Below, one piece after another: positions 57,585-64,000 of a stretch of DNA of 64,000 nucleotides (position 1 is the stretch's first letter; each line of letters starts with the position of its first letter). A program made the translations under genes and the position numbers. The DNA lies in the NCBI GenBank assembly GCA_037126765.1, contig JBBCBC010000012.1, forward strand, positions 3,906,001 to 3,970,000. The letters run 5' to 3'. The DNA comes from Stenogyne calaminthoides (lineage: Eukaryota > Streptophyta > Magnoliopsida > Lamiales > Lamiaceae). The notes under the pieces were generated by a model. That model was not told the DNA's origin and searched no databases. It worked only from the letters and a program-made list of their open reading frames with translations.

Positions 57585-59105
57585 GGTTTCACCGTTAAGT
57601 GGTTCAATTGCATTGCCACACTTTGATTATGATCCATATAACCCATCCATCTTCGTTATTTATTTTACGAATGCAAGATCCCTGTTGGATCTCGATCACC
57701 GTTTAGCAAGCCAGGGGTCTGGAAATCATCACCGGGACCAAGTCCGGGACTCTCCCATCCCCATGAATCGCGAGAGTCGCCCAACAACCCTCCCACTGAC
57801 AGGAGTTCCTTGTGTAGAGGTGTGTTGTCGGTATGTCAACTTATACATTTAAGATTTGAAAGGCCCTCTTGGCTTTCTAAGGTAATCTCACCAGGGGCTT
57901 TCTATACGTTCATACAGTCTTCTTCCAAAATCTAAAAAGTATGTGCTTCATTCGACTCTTTGGATCTTGAGGACCATAGAAACGTGCACCATTTTACAGT
58001 TTCCCTCGGGATACCTCTATAAACAACCTTAATTAAGCGTGGATCCATTCTTGGCTTCTATACCATGTCGGACACCCTGCATTCTCATTTGTCTCAAACC
58101 GGCTTTGCGCCTATCCACAACTCTTTAGGGTTTTGGGAACCGATTTGATGGCACCAAGTTTAGAATATGGCCAGTTGTTTCTAAGGCGGACCCCCAAAAC
58201 AATTTGGGTAGATCCGCGTAACTCATTATTGATTTGACCATTTCTAAAAAGGTTACGTTTCTTTTGTTCAACCCCCGCTTTTATTGGGGTTACGGCTATA
58301 AATCAATCGGGATACAATCTTTCATCGTCGACAAGTAGTTCAAAAATTCGCGCTAAGGGTATTCGCCACGATCAGATCGTAAAACTTGATACTCTTTTCC
58401 TAAGTGATTCTCCGCTTGAGCCTTAAATTCTTTTGAATTTATCAAAGGTCTCGGGATTATGTTTCATAAGGAAAATGTACCCATACCTTGGTCATCATCA
58501 ATAAAAGTAACGAAATACTCATAACCTCATCTCACTTTGATTGACATTGGACCATACATCGATTAATGAACGATTTCTAACAACTTTGGGCTCTATTCCC
58601 TTGGCTCCAATGCCCTCTTGGTCATTTTACCCTCCAAACATGATTCGAAGTTGAAAATGGTTCAACCCGGAGGGACTCCAATGAACCATCTTGAACCAAC
58701 CTTTGATCCTTTCGATCAATATGACCCGATCTTAGATGCCATAGAAGTGTTTGCTCAATGCCCTGTTGAACGTTTATTTATTACTTGAAAATAATGATGT
58801 GTTATAGGATGCATTTAAATGAGTGAATTGTGCATACGATTAATTGTATAGAGATTATTCACAACGTTCCATGACAAATAAACCCATTATTTAGAGCAAT
58901 GGTAACAACTTTATTAAAAAGTAACGAATATCCATCATAAAAGAGTTTAGAAACTGAATTAAATTCTTTCTAAAGCTAGGAACATAAAGAAGAACATCTC
59001 TTAAAATTAAAACTCTATCTTCAAAAGATGATTTGCCTTCTCCCATCGCTTCAAATGCCACTCTCGAAGCATCGCTTCAGGTTTGATGAGGATCTCACCC
59101 CCACT
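57585..59105 (-). pseudogene. A3 integrase and RT start
   Basis: Counterpart of 4842-6339. The nucleotide match is clear (for example CCATCATAAAAGAGTTTAGA near 58932 and the HHCC region near 58700), but no frame is open for long. The stop before NGVAE (CTTTTATTGGGG, about 58280) is again present. Confidence 0.8.
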
Positions 59106-60007
59106 AAGTTGTCGAGTCCGCTTGAACCCCCTATAAAAGTGAACAAACATGATCAAATGGCTCTCGATCCACTACCCACCTTAATGGGAAGATACGTACT
59201 TAAACAAGTTTCAACAACTAAAGGTATGAGTATTACCTTTTACTTTCCCTTACATTTGGGCTTGGAACCGGCCTCCAATGTCCTTTTTCTCACCAAGTGC
59301 TTAAAACATTTCCCTTTAGCTAATTTCTTGACCCCACCCATTTTCTTTTCACCTTCTCTTTCCCCCTTGGCAACTTTTGGTTAAACGCTTTTGGCCTTTT
59401 GCATTCTTCTTATTCTTTACCACCCCTGGCTCTTAAAGAAGAATCATACCACACCTCAGTGCCTAATATCGCCAAATTAGAGACTAAAGTTTGGTACAGA
59501 TCGTGATAACGAACTTCGATTGTCATCAAAATGTTCTGAATCGCCTAAACCATGGTCGAGTATGAACGATTTAGTCTCGATATCATTCTATCAAGAACCT
59601 CAAGTTTGTTTCTGGGTGAGCTATCATCTCGGAGTAATATCTTAAAGGCTCTTCATCAGCACATTTTCATCGAGCAAAGCCAGCAATCAATACACGGCTC
59701 GGCGTCGGAACATCGCCTAAGACTTTTCATGATGTCTTTCAAAGTTTTGAGTTTTGTCGCAACACATTTGACATAAAGCCCGAGATGGTAAACTAACCAT
59801 CTCATTTGAACGCCTCAATCAACATAATCTTTATTATCCATTTTGGTTGACTCGTCAACAAGGTTTTCTAAGTTTAGGGAACTGACAGAACCCAATTATG
59901 ATGTTGTCGCAGTGGAACGATAGTAAGTTTTCGATTCCAATCGAAGTTTTCACTAGTAAGAAATTGTCTTTAAGTATTGAAACGATGAGATTAAAAGGTT
60001 GCGACAT
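59106..60007 (-). pseudogene. A3 protease and gag
   Basis: Counterpart of 6405-7344. Start codon at 60005-60007, zinc-knuckle region at about 59265-59310 with disrupted spacing, and Lys-rich linker at 59320-59440. Frames are broken throughout. Confidence 0.78.
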
Positions 60008-61519
60008 GTAAGAGACCTAAAATAAACATACATCTTGTGTCAATATCCGATTAACACAAAGAAAAATCACATAATTCATCACATGAATCATATTAAAATC
60101 TTAAAAAAAAATATGAACATGTATCAACCAACATCTCAAAAGCTTAAATAAGCCGTGCTGGGTGGATCATTATTTAAACACATTTAAGCTGGTTACAAAC
60201 AAAGACAAGCTTATAAACTTTTAATTTCCAAATTAATAATTGGCTCTGATTGATCAATATAAAATTGATAGGGACTTGAAGATACGACATCAATTTTATA
60301 CCTAAGAATAACCACATGATTAAATACGTAATTATTATTTCATTTATGAACGAGCCTCGTGGGGAGGTCATAAATAATTAATAATAATCCACAATCATCC
60401 TTAGAATTCATTCATATGAAAGCTATCTTTTACTTTTCCCATGAAATTTCTCCAAAAGAATTACAAATAAATAAATCATGGAGGTCAAATTAATTCATTT
60501 TTATTTTCTAATAAAATTGTCAATTAATTTTTTAAAATACTTAGTAATTTTTCAAAGTGAGATTTTTCCAAACAATTTCTCATGCGCGATATTCAAACAA
60601 ATTAAATAAACATGAAAGTAAAGCAATCATCAAAACAAAAATTAAACATATTGACACATACGTATATCCAATTATTGTCATGGTTATTTTGTCATGTCTT
60701 GATCTTGAGAAATCGCCTTCAGAGCCTACATCCTTCGTCTTGAAAAAGCTCCCACTTGACCAAGAATAAATTCTTTTAAAACGCCCTCCGTCAAGGTTGA
60801 GACGACGTCCGTGTAGAGTAGCTCACGGCGGAATGCATATCCACGTGCGCCTAGCACAAGCACGTCCTAAGCCCATCCCATCTTCCCTATTTGTCGGCGG
60901 TGAGGGATGATTCATGGCGCCCACGTGCGTGCCTCGTCTCATGCCCTCCGTCGTACTTTATGCGCAGCCTGCGGCTCATGTCGTGTTCAAGTCTTAAGCG
61001 CTGCCTCATGTCAATTTACCCATGCCGCCCGTCGACAAGTTATTGTGTTACATGAGCGAAGGCTGTACGCTGGGTTCGTGCCGACATATCGTCGCGTATC
61101 TGACTGCCCATCGACCGTCTGTTTGAAGATGCGATTCGTCGCTAGGTTTTCCCGTAGCGTGTCTTTGGCTCGCGTCGCGTCACGGGCACTTATGGAAGTC
61201 CGTCTTTAATTCTTCATCTCCGTTTTAGTTATTTTAACGGACATAATTTATTTACAAAAAATAAATAAAACTAGATTCAACTATTCTATTACATTGATCA
61301 AATCAAACACATCATAATCTCTTCGTGAATTTTACCGAGGTAAAATGAATTGAACTAATCAAATTAAAAACCACAATTATATGCATTGCATAATTAAACA
61401 TTCATCAAAAAAATACCACGATGTGGATACCGCAAAAGATATAACAATTCTACTATCCAATTTTAAATTTAATGAAATAAATGAATTAAATTACATTCAA
61501 AGATCGAGTCTTCAAAACC
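60008..61519 (-). other. A3 leader with GC-rich segment
   Basis: Counterpart of 7345-8892. The GC-rich part (about 60785-61200) differs from 8140-8560 far more than the AT-rich rest. The frame at 60907-61209 is not considered coding. Confidence 0.72.
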
Positions 61520-61533
61520 GAGGCTCGATAACG
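61520..61533 (-). other. A3 primer binding site, damaged
   Basis: Plus strand GAGGCTCGATAACGG against GAGGCTCTGATACCAG in A1. The changes fall on CTG and CCAG, so the tRNA match is lost in the sequence as given. Confidence 0.7.
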
Positions 61534-61535
61534 GT

Positions 61536-63106
61536 TGTTAGGGAATTATTTATCCCGATCTATTCAGAATGATATTTAAATACAAATTTAATTTACAATT
61601 ATTATTAAAGATGAATTAATCATATATTAATTCAAATAATAATCAACAACAATCATGCACATAATATAATCACGAAATCCACGGCACGCGAATTTCTGAA
61701 ATTTACGCTGGCATACCTTTTGACAAATCAACGCTGAGAAGATGAGTAAACCCGTTTACAACTTCGAATCAAGACCGGGGAAGTTTAGGAGATCCCAAAA
61801 GTCCTTTTCAAGATTCCCACGCCCTCGTCTAGATAATCCGGTTGGAGGATGCTTTCACTAACAATTAACAAAAGGAAAAAAAGAAAAAATGTGTTCACCT
61901 TTCATGATTTCTAATTTTTCCAACTCATGGAATCAGGTTGGGGATAGAAAAATTATCCCTATTTATAAACATAGGGACGAAAATTTAGGGCTTATTGACT
62001 TATGAGAAATTTCTCAGATCTTCTCCAAAAATACAATCAATATATACCATATATTCTATTTCCCAAAATAAATCCCAATAAAATTTTCCCTCTATTTTTT
62101 ATATAATTTTCTAAAATTCCTAGGAGAGAATTAAGATTTTATTTCCTCAATTTACGATAATCTTGTATTAAAGAATCTTTATATTTTCCATAAAATCTTT
62201 TTGAAAATAATTCATTTTTCTTTTCTCCCTTATTTTTAAAAAATAGGAAAAATACAAGAAAATAATTTCTTTATTTTAATCACCCTTTTCAATTATTGAA
62301 CTTTTATATTTGAAATTTCTTGAGGGGTCTTTAAGAGAGTTAAGATTGAATATTCCAACGGTAATACGATTATCAATATTGAGCCACAATATTATTCAAA
62401 CCATTTATATTAATTAATTCCACTTACAAGATTTAGTATGATAGAACTTCCTTTGCCCAATTAATGAGATAAATCACGCAAAGACGCATTTTGCATACAA
62501 TCAGATTAAATCTTAAAGAATCGGGTCACGTGAAATAATAATATACCCAAAGCACAAAGTATTAAATCACATTGATTCTTTAGCCAACATGAATCAAAGC
62601 AATAATCATTAATTACACACCACCCATCATTAAGGAATGATTAAACAAAACAATCAACCACTAAGGCCTAATTCTTCCACTTTTCAAGATCAAAAGAATT
62701 TATCCTCAATAGAAAGTCCTATTCAAATGACGTCATAACGCACTGGGCTCAATCTTTAGGTCACATAGTCAATCAACTGCCTTACACTTCCAACCCTTCA
62801 CTTCTTGAATTGTTCGCTACACTTCAACCTTTCACGACGAATTGCTCATCTCCATCCGGGTTGTGAATTTGTACTTATTTACAATGGACTTTATTAATGT
62901 GATCCCAGATCACCACATTAACTACAATGTAATCTTATCGCCATTATTTGACCGGGATTATGCAATAAATATATATATAACACTTCAATCATATTTAAAA
63001 AGAAATAATATAAATAATTTATTTCAAGAATAAGACAGAATTCAAATGGATATCTAGTAAAAACATCTTTCTAAAAGATAACCTAATGAAATGAGAGTCC
63101 TAACAA
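61536..63106 (-). repeat. A3 5' LTR (1571 bp)
   Basis: Begins TGTTAGGG and ends CCTAACA. It shares with the A1 LTR both the internal deletion and the 33-bp duplication (about 62786-62850), confirming that the two are the same insertion. Confidence 0.9.
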
Positions 63107-64000
63107 CAGGGATGAAGAACTCGGCCTAGGCGGCGCCTAGGCGCTACGGCCGGCGGCCTCCCTGATTTTTCCAAAATCGCCCAAAAAAAGGCATTCGGTG
63201 CTAGGCGCCGTCTAGGCGGCCAAGTCGGTCTAGGCAGTCGGCATTTGCGGTGGGCGCGGTCGAGGTTTCGTCGATTTTTGGAGGAGGTGCGGTGGCACGG
63301 TGGCTAGCGGTTTCTTCAATTAGTGGCTCGCGGTGGCGCGATCGAGAGAAATAGAAACAATTTTGGGGGTTTATGGAGAGAAATGAAAAAAAAAAACAGC
63401 AGCATATGTACACACACATACAGGTACGCATATTTTGGGGGTTTATCTCCAGCTCATAGGCTCATACACACTGATGTTGCTTCTTCTTCAATCAAACTGG
63501 GGTGTATATATAATTATATGTGTATGTAATTATGTATATATATGTATATATGTGAGGTGTATATATTTTAACATGGTGTTGCGTTGGAGAAGGTGAATTT
63601 GATGATGAATGTGGGGCCCCTATTGGAGTGAAGAAGAGGTGGGGTGACTTTAACTACGCACACATAAACATGTCTTTTTTTCTCTAGGCTGGGCCCATTG
63701 GGGTTGTCCCTATGCAACAGACTGCAGAGCATGTCTGTTTCTACTTTCTACCTATTCAATGTGAGCTACTGTATTATTAAAAAAAATTAAAAAATCGGAC
63801 AGCCTTTGCGGCCACCAAACGTTCGACTAGCGCTTTTCGATTTCTACTCCCTTGCCTAGCACAATCAGGTAAGAAATTTGTTATCAAGTCTTCTTTAATT
63901 CAAGCTGCTACCAATATTGCTGCTAGTGTTACAGACAAGGGTAATGACAAGTAAGTGAAGAAGGGAAAAAAATAGACAATGGAATTTTTGTTGATGGTTT
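63107..64000. other. Duplicate of the flank at 10487-11381
   Basis: Starts with the same CAGGGATGAAGAA and CCTAGGCG cluster and follows 10487-11381 almost base for base. Differences are a handful of 1-3 bp indels in homopolymers or short repeats. No gene is visible. Confidence 0.9.

Larger units (their letters stand above)
51008..63106 (-). mobile_element. Ty1/copia element A3, duplicate of A1 with both LTRs
   Basis: Minus-strand element with 3' LTR 51008-52702, pol, nested hAT (54224-57576), gag, leader and 5' LTR 61536-63106. From 52803 on it parallels A1 from base 1, including the hAT site and the right flank. Outer flanks do not match (GAATT left, ACAGG right). Very frequent small indels distinguish it from A1. 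Confidence 0.88.

Noticed and set aside
1..64000. Bacterial-style systems, CRISPR arrays, tRNA or rRNA genes, organelle DNA
   Set aside because: No regularly spaced repeats with unique spacers, no cloverleaf or rRNA signature, and no recognisable plastid or mitochondrial genes.

Overview
The window is plant nuclear heterochromatin. It consists almost entirely of nested Ty1/copia LTR retrotransposons plus one hAT DNA transposon. I see no intact host gene, rRNA, tRNA, CRISPR array or bacterial-type gene. Plant origin is supported by TNT1-94-like and Sirevirus-like copia polyproteins, initiator-Met-tRNA primer sites, a BED-finger hAT transposase and an AAACCCT telomere-type array. An asterid/Lamiales host is possible, because the extra ORF resembles proteins I remember from that order, but this is weak.

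Two copia families are interleaved. Family A (TNT1-94-like, LTR about 1.6-1.9 kb, TG..CA ends) occurs as A1 (minus strand, 1-10486, cut by the left edge, with a hAT inserted in its RT at 1459-4833), A2 (plus strand, 12937 to at least 35306), A3 (minus strand, 51008-63106, with the same hAT at the same site) and a solo LTR (41556-43415). Family B (Sirevirus-like) occurs as B1 (14842-29426, complete, TSD TGTAA), B2 (from 35307, truncated) and a minus-strand solo LTR (45376-46903, TSD GTTAT). B1 sits in the A2 leader, B2 sits in the A2 3' LTR, and the solo A LTR sits in the RT of B2. The families have therefore invaded each other reciprocally.

Region by region: 1-10486 is A1. 10487-12936 is low-copy flank with an Ac-like CAGGGATGAA end, GC-rich palindromes, a tandem repeat, a GRF zinc-finger remnant and MULE-like debris. 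12937-14841 is the A2 5' LTR and start of its leader. 14842-29431 is B1. 29432-35306 is the rest of A2. 35307 to about 47.1 kb is B2 with two solo LTRs. 47.2-48.54 kb looks like an LTR of a third family. 48541-49040 is a 500-N gap. 49041-51007 is unassigned. 51008-63106 is A3. 63107-64000 repeats the flank seen at 10487-11381.

The most interesting biology is in B1. Between pol and the 3' LTR it carries about 5.5 kb of extra sequence: an antisense transcription-unit-like block with a telomere-type repeat, a second polypurine/LTR-start-like motif, a 5'-UTR intron with consensus splice sites, and a roughly 3.2-kb third ORF (frameshifted here). That ORF has a basic NLS-like stretch and coiled coils, with no visible membrane segment.

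The most important caution concerns the assembly. Positions 1-11381 recur at 52803-64000 across the N gap, flank included. The retrotransposon parts of several copies carry systematic losses at CAG/CTG and CCGG sites. This looks like uncorrected base-calling error at CHG-methylated cytosines, so many frameshifts listed here may not be real.
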